Source: Paracoccaceae bacterium
GTDB taxonomy: Bacteria; Pseudomonadota; Alphaproteobacteria; Rhodobacterales; Rhodobacteraceae
Length of the DNA stretch: 11,680 nucleotides
Direction: 5' to 3'
Assembly (NCBI GenBank): GCA_003564655.1
Contig: PXES01000297.1
Span: 1-11,680, forward strand
The notes below the pieces were generated by a model, which saw nothing but the letters and a program-made list of their open reading frames with translations, was not told where the DNA came from and ran no database searches. Positions 1-6,853 of the stretch are shown here, piece after piece. Each line of letters begins with the position of its first letter. Position 1 is the stretch's first letter. The translations under genes were made by a program, and so were the position numbers.

Positions 1-427
1 CGTGACGGGCAGTGGCGGCCAGTGCCAGTAATGCGCCTGCTGCGCCCATGCCGGGATCAATGCGGGTGACCCGCTTTGCATCTGTGACAAGAGTTCGCGC
101 TGCGCCGCCAAAGAGACCGAAGACCGGCCCCTGTTCGCCTGATTCGAAGCAATTCGCACCGGGGACGAAGACATGCTCGCCGACCCGAAAGCCGCTCTCC
201 GGTCCGGCTTCGACCACCTCGCCCGCGGCCTCGTAGCCGGGGACAAGCGGGTAGCCCATACCGGGGAAGGGAGGCATCTCGCCCGACCAGAACAGCTTTT
301 CCGTGCCGGTCGAGATCCCTGAATGCCGGATGCGCACCACCAGATCGCCCGGTCCGGGCGCCTTCAGCCCGACAGCGGCCAGACCAAGCTGGCGCGGGGC
401 GGAAAGGATGACGGCATCGGTCTGCAC
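1..427 (-). CDS. bchC: BchC, bacteriochlorophyllide a dehydrogenase (3' end cut off by window edge)
   Basis: This gene encodes the NAD-dependent dehydrogenase that oxidises the C3 hydroxyethyl side chain of the bacteriochlorophyllide a precursor to acetyl, a late step in bacteriochlorophyll a synthesis. About 142 N-terminal residues are present. The reverse-strand translation starts MQTDAVILSAPRQLGL and contains the family-typical stretches HSGISTGTEKLFWSG (about residues 37-51), GMGYPLVPGYEA, VFVPGANCF and GLFGGAA, as expected for this medium-chain-dehydrogenase-like family. I chose GTG at 427-425 because a GGAGG ribosome binding site lies about 5 bases upstream and the first residues fit the family. 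An ATG at 480 is in a different frame. It follows crtF with an 88-bp gap holding its own promoter and two PpsR-type sites. In Rhodobacter it is followed by bchXYZ and puf genes, which would lie outside the window. Confidence 0.93.
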   Translation of the reverse strand, partial: MQTDAVILSAPRQLGLAAVGLKAPGPGDLVVRIRHSGISTGTEKLFWSGEMPPFPGMGYPLVPGYEAAGEVVEAGPESGFRVGEHVFVPGANCFESGEQGPVFGLFGGAARTLVTDAKRVTRIDPGMGAAGALLALAATARH

Positions 428-487
428 AAGGTCCTCCGGCTCTCGCAGGTCGCAGCGGGTGTGTCAGCCCGACTCGACATGCGCAGC

Positions 488-531
488 TGTAATCTTAGTG
501 ATACAGAAACGACTGTCAACTAGCATTGACA
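488..531. promoter_or_regulatory. Tandem PpsR/CrtJ-type operator pair upstream of bchC
   Basis: Two sites with the PpsR/CrtJ consensus TGT-N12-ACA lie side by side: 488-505 and 514-531, separated by exactly 8 bp. The second has perfect 8-bp arms, ACTGTCAA at 512-519 and TTGACAGT at 526-533, and overlaps the crtF stop codon. In Rhodobacter capsulatus the bchC promoter is a classic target where the CrtJ repressor binds cooperatively to two palindromes 8 bp apart under oxygen. The arrangement here is the same, so aerobic repression of bchC is inferred. Confidence 0.82.
492..519 (-). promoter_or_regulatory. Sigma70-type promoter of bchC
   Basis: On the minus strand a perfect TTGACA (-35, positions 519-514) is followed after 16 bp by TAAGAT (-10, positions 497-492, four of six consensus bases). 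The bchC GTG start is about 65 bases downstream. Each hexamer sits inside one of the two PpsR-type sites, so repressor binding would directly block RNA polymerase. This is a pattern match; no transcription start has been mapped. Confidence 0.65.
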
Positions 532-1652
532 GTTGGCGTGCTCTTTTCTTGGGCAGAGGCCGCTTTCCGCGCGGTGATGACCTGCGCCAGATAGGGGCGG
601 CGGCCTTTGGCCGGCGAAATTTCTGCAAAGCCTGCCGCCCGCAGCAGCGCCGTGATCTCGGCCGGGCTACGGGTGCGCCCCGTCTGCATGGCGAGGGTGT
701 AAACCGCGAAATACACATCTGTCTGCGGGTCGGGGCGGGCGCCGCCCGACATGGGCTCGACGATCAGCACCTGCCCGCCAGGCGGCAGTGCGGCATGGAC
801 CCGCGCCAGAAGTGCGGCCACGGTCGAGTCGCTGTGGTCATAGAGAACCCGCACCAGGCTGATCGCATCTGCCCCGCCGGGCAGGGCGCCGTCGCGGAAC
901 GATCCGCCATGCCGCGCAACATCTGCAGGAAGTGCCGCCTGCGCCACCACGTCGGGCAAATCGAACAGCGCCAGTTCCAGCCCCGGCCAGCGCGCCCGCA
1001 CCGCGCGCAGGAAGGTGCCGGTGCCGCCGCCCACATCCATCAGCTTCCGCACGCCTTTCAATGACAGATGCGCCAGTGCCTCGTCGGCCACCAGCGTCTG
1101 GCTGTCGGCCATCAGCCGCGAATAGCGGGCCGTCACGGTCGGGTCGCGCGGGCCATCCGCGCCGAAGACATAGGGCCAGAACCGCGCGAGGTCGGGATCG
1201 GTCTCGCCGCGCAGAAAGGCGACCGGGTCGGCGAGATCGCCATAGAGAACCGAATGGTGGCGTACCATGTCCTCAAGTCCCGGCACGGCCAGAAACGCCG
1301 CCCCCCGCCGCGCCAGTGCGAATTGATCGCCGCGCCGTTTCAGCAGGCGCATCGCCGCCCCGGCCTGCAGCAGGATTTGCATCCGCTCGGGCGACAGGCC
1401 TGCCCGCGTTGCAATCATGTCCGCGCGCGCCGGGCCATCGGCCAGCAGATGCAGAATGCGCAGTTCCACCAGCGCGCTTAGCATCTGGCTCTGGACGAAG
1501 CCCTGCATCAGGTCGAAAAGTGCCGCCCCCTCGCGCCGGGCGATCCCGCGCAGCCCCGGCACCCTGGCGCAGAGCGCCTGAAACCTGGGCGAGGCCGCCA
1601 ACCGGTTCACCCAGCCCGCGGGCCGGGGGGGCGGCGCGCCGATATCGACCAC
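516..1652 (-). CDS. crtF: CrtF, demethylspheroidene / hydroxyneurosporene O-methyltransferase
   Basis: This enzyme methylates the C1 hydroxyl group of acyclic carotenoids with S-adenosylmethionine, the methoxy-forming step of the spheroidene pathway. The protein has 378 residues. An N-terminal helical dimerisation region (about 45-125, including LFDLMQGFVQSQ) is followed by the SAM-binding motif DVGGGTGTF (206-214), the acidic loop ALFDLPDVV (228-236), and the family segment RVLYDH (268-273). This is the plant-type O-methyltransferase fold. The start is GTG at 1652, only 4 bases after the crtE stop, with a weak ribosome binding site. Translation is therefore probably coupled to crtE. The stop codon lies inside the downstream PpsR-type site of bchC. 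Order crtE-crtF-bchC is the standard Rhodobacter superoperon order. Confidence 0.93.
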   Translation of the reverse strand: MVDIGAPPPRPAGWVNRLAASPRFQALCARVPGLRGIARREGAALFDLMQGFVQSQMLSALVELRILHLLADGPARADMIATRAGLSPERMQILLQAGAAMRLLKRRGDQFALARRGAAFLAVPGLEDMVRHHSVLYGDLADPVAFLRGETDPDLARFWPYVFGADGPRDPTVTARYSRLMADSQTLVADEALAHLSLKGVRKLMDVGGGTGTFLRAVRARWPGLELALFDLPDVVAQAALPADVARHGGSFRDGALPGGADAISLVRVLYDHSDSTVAALLARVHAALPPGGQVLIVEPMSGGARPDPQTDVYFAVYTLAMQTGRTRSPAEITALLRAAGFAEISPAKGRRPYLAQVITARKAASAQEKSTPTVNAS

Positions 1653-1656
1653 GTAC

Positions 1657-2526
1657 CTAGGCCCGGGCCGGGGCGACCGGGGTCATCCGCTCGGCATAAA
1701 GCTGGACGAGTTGGGCGAGCTGCGCCTCGCCCGGGCAGGAGGGGATCGAGGCGATAGCGCCGCCCAGAATGTCCTTAAGCCGCCGGATCGCACCCTGCAC
1801 GCCCAATTCCTCGACCGCCGAGGGGCGGGCATTCGCGGCGTCCTGCCCGGCGGGTTTGCCAAGCGCGACTTCGTCATAAAGCGCGTCGCGCAGATCATCG
1901 GCGACCTGAAACGCCTCACCAATGCGGGCGCCGAGTTCTTCCCACGGCTCGGGCTCGTGCCCGGCGGCCAGCGCCCCCATCTGGGTGGCGGCCATGAACA
2001 GCGCCCCGGTCTTGGAGCGGTGATAGGCGCGCAGATCGACGCGCGCCTCGCTCTCCCAGGCCTGCCCGGCGCAGATCCCGCCCGGCATTCCAGTGTGTTG
2101 CGCCAGCAGGCCGACAAGCCGCAGCGCGCGCAGGGCATCGGCCTCTGGCACGCGCGAGAGGGTTTCGAAGGCCGCGATGATCAGGCTGTCGCCGGTCAGC
2201 ACGGCCAGCGGTTCGGAGAACGCCAGATGCACGGTCGGCTTGCCGCGCCGGAAATCGGCATCGTCGAAGGCGGGCAGGTCGTCATGCACAAGGCTCGCGC
2301 AATGGATCAGTTCAAGCGCGATGGCAGCGGCATCGGCCAGTTCCGGGCGGTCATCGCCGCAGGCGCGGGCGACCGAGAGGCAGATGGTCGGGCGGATGCG
2401 CGCACCGCCCGGCGTCACGGCATAGTTCAGCGCCGCCGCCAGCCGCCCTGGCGCGGCCCCGTCTGCGCCTTGTGCCTGCGCGATGGCGGCGCTCATGGCC
2501 TTGTCGATTCGCTTGCTCAGATCCAT
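1657..2526 (-). CDS. crtE: CrtE, geranylgeranyl diphosphate synthase
   Basis: This polyprenyl synthase condenses isopentenyl diphosphate with allylic diphosphates to make C20 geranylgeranyl diphosphate, which feeds both carotenoids and the bacteriochlorophyll tail. The protein is 289 residues long, normal for Rhodobacter CrtE. The first aspartate-rich motif is VHDDLPAFDDAD (80-91). The second, ADDLRD (209-214), is followed by GKPAGQDAANARPS (223-236), typical of the CrtE group. GGARIRP (40-46) supplies diphosphate-binding arginines. I chose ATG at 2526 because AGGAGG lies 5 bases upstream. The frame extends to 2610, but that would run through the PpsR-type sites and lacks a ribosome binding site. 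The gene is divergent from crtD and is followed after 4 bases by crtF. Confidence 0.94.
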   Translation of the reverse strand: MDLSKRIDKAMSAAIAQAQGADGAAPGRLAAALNYAVTPGGARIRPTICLSVARACGDDRPELADAAAIALELIHCASLVHDDLPAFDDADFRRGKPTVHLAFSEPLAVLTGDSLIIAAFETLSRVPEADALRALRLVGLLAQHTGMPGGICAGQAWESEARVDLRAYHRSKTGALFMAATQMGALAAGHEPEPWEELGARIGEAFQVADDLRDALYDEVALGKPAGQDAANARPSAVEELGVQGAIRRLKDILGGAIASIPSCPGEAQLAQLVQLYAERMTPVAPARA

Positions 2527-2549
2527 TGGCGCCTCCTGCCGGGCAGTGT

Positions 2550-2591
2550 TGTCATTCCGAGTAGACATGCATGTGTAAATTAGACTGGACA
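2550..2591. promoter_or_regulatory. Paired PpsR/CrtJ-type operators in the crtE-crtD divergent promoter region
   Basis: Two TGT-N12-ACA sites lie between the divergent crtE (start 2526) and crtD (start 2622): 2550-2567 and 2574-2591, separated by 6 bp rather than the 8 bp at bchC. The second, beginning TGTAAATT, is close to the usual A/T-rich consensus. Both genes would be repressed together by PpsR in oxygen. I could not assign convincing -35/-10 pairs for either direction inside this 95-bp gap. Confidence 0.75.
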
Positions 2592-2621
2592 GATTTGCCG
2601 AAAGAGTCAAGAATTCCCGAC

Positions 2622-4166
2622 ATGGTCACGCGAAAAGACAGGGTCGCCGTTATCGGTGCGGGCATGGGCGGGCTGGCCGCCGCGATCCGTCTGGCGGCGG
2701 CAGGGCGTGAGGTGTCCGTGTTCGAGGCGCAAGCCTGGCCGGGCGGCAAGATGCGCGTCATCGATTCCGGCGCGGGCCCGGTCGATGCGGGGCCGACCGT
2801 GCTGACCCTGTCGCATGTGCTCGACGCATTGTTTGCCGCAGCGGGGCAGGACAGGAGCGCGCATCTGACGCTCGACCCCTTGCAAGTGCTGGCGCGGCAT
2901 TACTGGAGCGATGGCGCACAGCTGGACCTTGTGCCCGACCCGGCGGCCAATGCGCGGGCGATAGGTGAGGCCTTCGGCGCCCGTCCGGCAGGCGAGTTCA
3001 CCCGCTTCGACGCCGAGACCCGCGCGCTGTTCGACGCCTTTCGCGCGCCGATCATGGACCGCGCCCGCCCCGATGCGCTGGGCGCCGCGCGTGCCGCGCT
3101 CACCCGCCCGGGGCTCTGGCCGTGGCTGGCACCGGGGCGCAGCCTGAGCGCGATGCTGGCCGCGCGGTTCTCCGACCCGCATCTGCGCCAGCTTTTCGGG
3201 CGCTATGCGACCTATGTGGGTGGCAATCCGCTGCGCGCGCCCGCCGTGCTGGGGCTGATCTGGCAGGCCGAGGCGGCAGGCGTCTGGACCGTGCGCGGCG
3301 GTATGGCCGCACTCGCGCACGCGCTGGCCGACCTGCTGGGGCGCGCGGGTGGCACGCTGCGGCTGCAAACCCCGGTCGCCGCGATTCTGACCGAGGGCGG
3401 ACAGGTCACCGGGCTGCGACTGGCAGACGGGGCCGAGCATCACTGCGCGCAAGTCGTCTTCAACGGCGATCCGGCCGCGCTGCCCTCGCTGCTCGACACC
3501 GGAGCACTGCCCCGCCGTCGTACCCGGCCGCGCAGCCTGTCGGCGCATGTCTGGACCTTCGCTGGACAGGTCGCGCCCGAGGCGCGGGACCGCCTTGCCT
3601 ATCACACGGTCTTCTTCGCCGATGACCCAGGGCGCGAGTTCGGCCCGCTGGCGCAGGGGCGCATCCCTCGCGATCCGACCATATATGTCTGCGCGCAGGA
3701 CCGCGCCACCGGACTGCCCGACGGACCCGAGCGGTTCCAGTTCATCCTGAACGCGCCGCCCCACGCCCCAACGCAAACGGAGCCCCCATGCCCGACCGAC
3801 CCCTTCGCGCGGCTCGCGCAGTTCGGCCTGACGCTGACCCCGCAATTGACGCAGGACAGCGTGACACCGCCCGCGCGCTTCGCCCGGCTGTTTCCGCACT
3901 CGCACGGGGCGCTTTACGGCCTCAGCCCGGACGGGGCGCTGGCGACGTTCCAGCGCCCGACAGCGCGCACGCGGGTGGGGGGGCTCTATCTGGCGGGCGG
4001 GGGCGTGCATCCGGGGGCGGGCGTGCCGATGGCGCTGACCTCGGGGCGGCATGCGGCGGAGGCCGCGCTCAAAGACCGGATTTCCGCACCCATGTCGCGC
4101 CCGATGGCTATGCCTGGTGGTATATCGACGGGATCAGTGACTGTGGCTCGCGCGCCGTCTCGGTGA
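2622..4166 (+). CDS. crtD: CrtD, hydroxyneurosporene / 1-hydroxycarotenoid 3,4-desaturase
   Basis: This FAD-dependent carotenoid desaturase introduces the C3,4 double bond after 1,2-hydration in the spheroidene pathway. The 514-residue protein opens with a dinucleotide-binding fold: VAVIGAGMGGLAAA (8-21), an acidic strand end VFEAQAWPGGKM (33-44) and the amine-oxidase-like segment DAGPTVLT. It ends with the CrtI/CrtD C-terminal FAD signature LYLAGGGVHPGAGVP (about 456-470). I chose ATG at 2622, giving MVTRKDRVAVIGAG. An in-frame ATG at 2571 would place the PpsR-type sites inside the coding region. The ribosome binding site is weak. The family core ends near 4077. The last roughly 29 codons run into sequence that in the next frame resembles the N-terminus of CrtC, and the stop overlaps the crtC GTG (GTGA). 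Confidence 0.92.
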   Translation: MVTRKDRVAVIGAGMGGLAAAIRLAAAGREVSVFEAQAWPGGKMRVIDSGAGPVDAGPTVLTLSHVLDALFAAAGQDRSAHLTLDPLQVLARHYWSDGAQLDLVPDPAANARAIGEAFGARPAGEFTRFDAETRALFDAFRAPIMDRARPDALGAARAALTRPGLWPWLAPGRSLSAMLAARFSDPHLRQLFGRYATYVGGNPLRAPAVLGLIWQAEAAGVWTVRGGMAALAHALADLLGRAGGTLRLQTPVAAILTEGGQVTGLRLADGAEHHCAQVVFNGDPAALPSLLDTGALPRRRTRPRSLSAHVWTFAGQVAPEARDRLAYHTVFFADDPGREFGPLAQGRIPRDPTIYVCAQDRATGLPDGPERFQFILNAPPHAPTQTEPPCPTDPFARLAQFGLTLTPQLTQDSVTPPARFARLFPHSHGALYGLSPDGALATFQRPTARTRVGGLYLAGGGVHPGAGVPMALTSGRHAAEAALKDRISAPMSRPMAMPGGISTGSVTVARAPSR

Positions 4167-5017
4167 TCGGCTTTATCGGGTCGGTCTTCTCACCCTGGTA
4201 CCGCTGGTCGGGCCGGCAGGACCCGCAGAACCATGTCTGCATCAATGTCGCGACCTATGGGCCCAAGGGGCGCTTCACCATGACGGACCGGGGGCGCGCG
4301 GCGCTACGCCAGTCGGAAGACGTGTTCGAGGTCGGCCCCTCCTCGATCCGGTGGGAGGGCGACCGGCTGGTGATCGAAGTGAACGAAATTTCCTCGCCGC
4401 CGCTGATCAGCCGTGTGCGCGGGACCATCACGCTGCACCCCGAGGCGCTCTTCGGCCAGAGCCACGACCTGACCCCCGAAGGGCGGCACCGCTGGCAGCC
4501 CTTCGCCCCCATCGCGCGGATCGAGGTGGATCTTTCCCCCGGCCATCGCTGGCAGGGGCATGGCTATTTTGACGCAAATTTCGGCGATGCCGCGCTGGAG
4601 GCCGATTTCAACTACTGGACCTGGGGCCGCTTTCCGCATCGCGGCGGCGCGCGCTGTTTCTATGACGCCACGCTGCGCGACGGGTCCGAGCAGGCCACGG
4701 CGCTACACTTTCACCCCGATGGCCGCGTCGAGCAGGTCGCGCCGCCCCCCAAGACCCGTTTTGCCCGCAGTTTGTGGGCGGTGCGGCGCGAAACGCGGGC
4801 CGACGCAGGCTTTACGCCGCGGCAGGACCTGGCGATGCTGGACGCGCCCTTCTACACCCGCGCTGCCGTGCGCACCCGGATCGATGGTGAAGAGAGCGTC
4901 GGCGTGCATGAGGCGCTTGACCTGCGTCGCTTCGCTCAGCCGCTGCTGAAACCGATGCTGGCCCTGCGCGTGCCGCGTCGGCCGGGCTGGCGCTTTGCGC
5001 AAGCCCCGGCACGCTGA
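4163..5017 (+). CDS. crtC: CrtC, acyclic carotenoid 1,2-hydratase
   Basis: This enzyme adds water across the C1-C2 double bond of neurosporene-type carotenoids, forming the 1-hydroxy derivative used by CrtD and CrtF. From GTG at 4163 the protein is 284 residues, close to what I recall for Rhodobacter CrtC. Family hallmarks are GSVFSPWYRWSG (near the N-terminus), NEISSPPLISRVRG, GHGYFDANFG, NYWTWGRFP and DAPFYTRAAVRTR. The GTG overlaps the crtD stop as GTGA, so expression is probably by coupling; there is no clear ribosome binding site. The start is uncertain. Upstream in the same frame, conserved-looking sequence GYAWWYIDGISD (from about 4112) is present, but no ATG, GTG or TTG occurs in that frame between 3791 and 4160. 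The reading frame stays open back to an ATG at 3788, which lies deep inside crtD and is unlikely. Confidence 0.88.
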   Translation: MIGFIGSVFSPWYRWSGRQDPQNHVCINVATYGPKGRFTMTDRGRAALRQSEDVFEVGPSSIRWEGDRLVIEVNEISSPPLISRVRGTITLHPEALFGQSHDLTPEGRHRWQPFAPIARIEVDLSPGHRWQGHGYFDANFGDAALEADFNYWTWGRFPHRGGARCFYDATLRDGSEQATALHFHPDGRVEQVAPPPKTRFARSLWAVRRETRADAGFTPRQDLAMLDAPFYTRAAVRTRIDGEESVGVHEALDLRRFAQPLLKPMLALRVPRRPGWRFAQAPAR

Positions 5018-5080
5018 ACGGCGGCCGCATAGGGTGGCCCAGTCCCTTGCGTTCGGATGCAGGGCCGCCAGAGTGAGCGC

Positions 5081-6016
5081 TCAGCCGTCGCGGCCCGCAG
5101 AGGCACCCACAGGGCGAAGCGCGGCGCAGATATCGGCCTCGCCCAGAATGGCCCGGATGGTGTATTCGACATCTGCTTCCAGCCGCGCAAGGTCCCTCAG
5201 ACTGTCGACCTCGACCTTGGCCATCAGATCGACGATGTGACGATCGGGCATCCGGCGGATACGCAAAGTGGTTATCGCATCGACCTCGGGCAGGGCGGTC
5301 AGACTGTCCAGAACCTCGAGCGAAAGCGCGGGGTCGATACGGTCCAGTAGCATGCCAAGCGCGCGGCGCCCGACGCAGAAGGCCGTGTAGCTGAGAAGCC
5401 CCGCAACCCCGATCGCGGCCAGGGTGTCAGCGACCGGCATCCCGTACCACGCCCCCAGCAGGCCCAGCGTGACCAGCACGGTCCCCAGCGAATCGGTCAG
5501 GAAATGCGCGGCATTGGCTTCCAGCGCCATGCTGCCTGTCGTTCGCGCGGCGCGCTTGATGATCAGGTGTCGAATGTAGTCGGCACTGGCCGCGACGGCC
5601 GCCACTGCCAGATACCACACCTCGATTTCCATCGGCGGCGTGCCGTGGATCAGCTTTTGTGCCGCCAGATGCCAGATGAAGACCGCAATGATGCCCAGCA
5701 GCACCGCCTCTGCCAGTGCGGCGAAGGCCTCGAGTTTCTCGCGGCCACACGTCCAGGCCGGGTCCGAGCCCCGGTCGGACAGGCTGACCACGATGACCGT
5801 CACCGTTGTCACGATGATATCGATCAGCCCCTGCAGCGCATCTGCAACCAGCGCGAGCGAGCCGGACAGCAGGCCAACGATCATCTTGCCGCAGGTCAAC
5901 ACAATCGTCGTGATCAGCGAGCCGATCGCGACGACGAGCTTGTAGGTGCTGGTCCCCATCGCCAGCCACCGACGAAGCCCACGCGGTAGCCCGGAATTTG
6001 CGCTGTAATCCGTCAT
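5081..6016 (-). CDS. Cation diffusion facilitator (CDF) family transporter with variant metal site
   Basis: This is a 311-residue inner-membrane transporter of the CDF family, which usually exports divalent metals (Zn, Fe, Mn, Co, Cd) in exchange for protons. It shows about six membrane segments, beginning at residues 25-45. TM2 carries SLALVADALQGLID (53-66), where the usual H/D-xxx-D metal site reads Q62-xxx-D66. TM5 carries a normal HFLTD (H171, D175). CGREKLEAFAALAEA (90-104) fits the conserved TM3 entry. The C-terminal domain from about 225 corresponds to the dimerisation domain and ends without a His-rich tail. I chose ATG at 6016, preceded by AAGGGGAAG; the frame extends to a TTG at 6058. 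It is convergent with crtC (63-bp gap) and is the last gene of the minus-strand series. Metal specificity cannot be told from the sequence. Confidence 0.85.
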   Translation of the reverse strand: MTDYSANSGLPRGLRRWLAMGTSTYKLVVAIGSLITTIVLTCGKMIVGLLSGSLALVADALQGLIDIIVTTVTVIVVSLSDRGSDPAWTCGREKLEAFAALAEAVLLGIIAVFIWHLAAQKLIHGTPPMEIEVWYLAVAAVAASADYIRHLIIKRAARTTGSMALEANAAHFLTDSLGTVLVTLGLLGAWYGMPVADTLAAIGVAGLLSYTAFCVGRRALGMLLDRIDPALSLEVLDSLTALPEVDAITTLRIRRMPDRHIVDLMAKVEVDSLRDLARLEADVEYTIRAILGEADICAALRPVGASAGRDG

Positions 6017-6076
6017 CCGCTTCCCCTTTGCGCGGGGGGTATCACCGGATTCTGGCAAAAATGCGGAATGCAGACG

Positions 6077-6784
6077 TCAGGCTGCGCCGGTTTCGCGGAT
6101 CGTCCAGCGCGCCGCCGTGACAGCGGGCTCAAGGCTAAGGCGCCCGACGATCTGTTCCAGCGCCGAGTCCGAGGTTGTGTCGGCATTCACCTCGGCGGTG
6201 ACCTCGACGCGGTCGGTATCCTCGATATTCTCGGAATCGAGGCCGGTCAGATGCAGCCCGTTCTCGGTGAAGCCCTGCAGCATCAGCGCGCGCACATGGG
6301 CCTCATGCGCGCCCTTGCAGATGATTTCGACCGCATAGCAGCGCGACAGCTCGGTCGTCTGGATGGGCTGACGGTCGAGCACCCGCGCCAGGGGGCGCAG
6401 GGCGAGATTGACGAACACAACCGCGCCGGTGACCGCAGCCGCCAGCAGGTATTCGCCCGCCCCCGACAACATTCCGATCGCGGCTGCGCACCACAGCGTC
6501 GCCGCCGTGTTCAGCCCGCGCACGTTGAACCCCTCGCGGAAGATGATGCCCGCGCCCAGAAACCCGATGCCCGAGACGATCTGCGCGGCGACGCGGGTGG
6601 GGCTGATCTCGTCAGGGAAAACGGCCGCGAACAGAACGAAACTCGCCGCGCCGAGCGAGACCAGCGTATTCGTGCGCAACCCGGCGAGGCGCTGGCGCCA
6701 CTGGCGTTCCATGCCGATCACGGCACCGAAAAACACGGCGGCGGTCAGGTTGAGGATCGGTTGCAGGGTCGCGATATCAGGCAT
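6077..6784 (-). CDS. MgtC/SapB family membrane protein
   Basis: The protein belongs to the MgtC/SapB family of inner-membrane proteins linked to growth in low magnesium and, in pathogens, to survival in macrophages through effects on the F-type ATPase. It has 235 residues. The N-terminal half contains the family core: GAVIGMERQWRQRLAGLRTN (20-39), SGIGFLGAGIIFREG (about 70-84), the NTAATLW segment and GMLSGAG, with about four to five membrane helices. The C-terminal 90 residues form a soluble, ACT-like domain as in longer MgtC proteins. I chose ATG at 6784, with AGAAAG upstream; the frame stays open further. It lies between two CDF genes (gaps 60 and 69 bp) in the same orientation, consistent with a divalent-cation operon. 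The name mgtC is not assigned because family members outside the virulence clade often lack a proven Mg role. Confidence 0.9.
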   Translation of the reverse strand: MPDIATLQPILNLTAAVFFGAVIGMERQWRQRLAGLRTNTLVSLGAASFVLFAAVFPDEISPTRVAAQIVSGIGFLGAGIIFREGFNVRGLNTAATLWCAAAIGMLSGAGEYLLAAAVTGAVVFVNLALRPLARVLDRQPIQTTELSRCYAVEIICKGAHEAHVRALMLQGFTENGLHLTGLDSENIEDTDRVEVTAEVNADTTSDSALEQIVGRLSLEPAVTAARWTIRETGAA

Positions 6785-6853
6785 GTGCAAGCTTTCTGTT
6801 ACATCGACACGTGTGCTGCGTCTGCCCATCGGGACCAGCACCGTGCGACGGTT

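Noticed and set aside
2607..4052. 481-codon minus-strand open frame opposite crtD
   Set aside because: It is the antisense of crtD in GC-rich DNA. Its product is Arg/Gln/Gly-rich with no recognisable domain, whereas crtD motifs are clear on the plus strand.
3788..4162. Long plus-strand open frame extending crtC upstream to ATG 3788
   Set aside because: It lies inside the strongly supported crtD gene, its translation is a low-complexity Arg/Gly/Ala string, and it has no CrtC-like sequence until about 4112.
5074..5083. TGAGCGCTCA palindrome at the stop of the first CDF gene, and distant GGCGGCC/GGCCGCC arms (5020-5026, 5063-5069) between crtC and that gene
   Set aside because: The palindrome is short and has no loop. 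The other arms are separated by 36 bases with no T-run, so I did not call a bidirectional terminator.
6785..6853. Possible Mg2+ riboswitch (M-box type) upstream of the MgtC-family gene
   Set aside because: The gap is only 69 bp, far shorter than an M-box, and shows no matching conserved elements.
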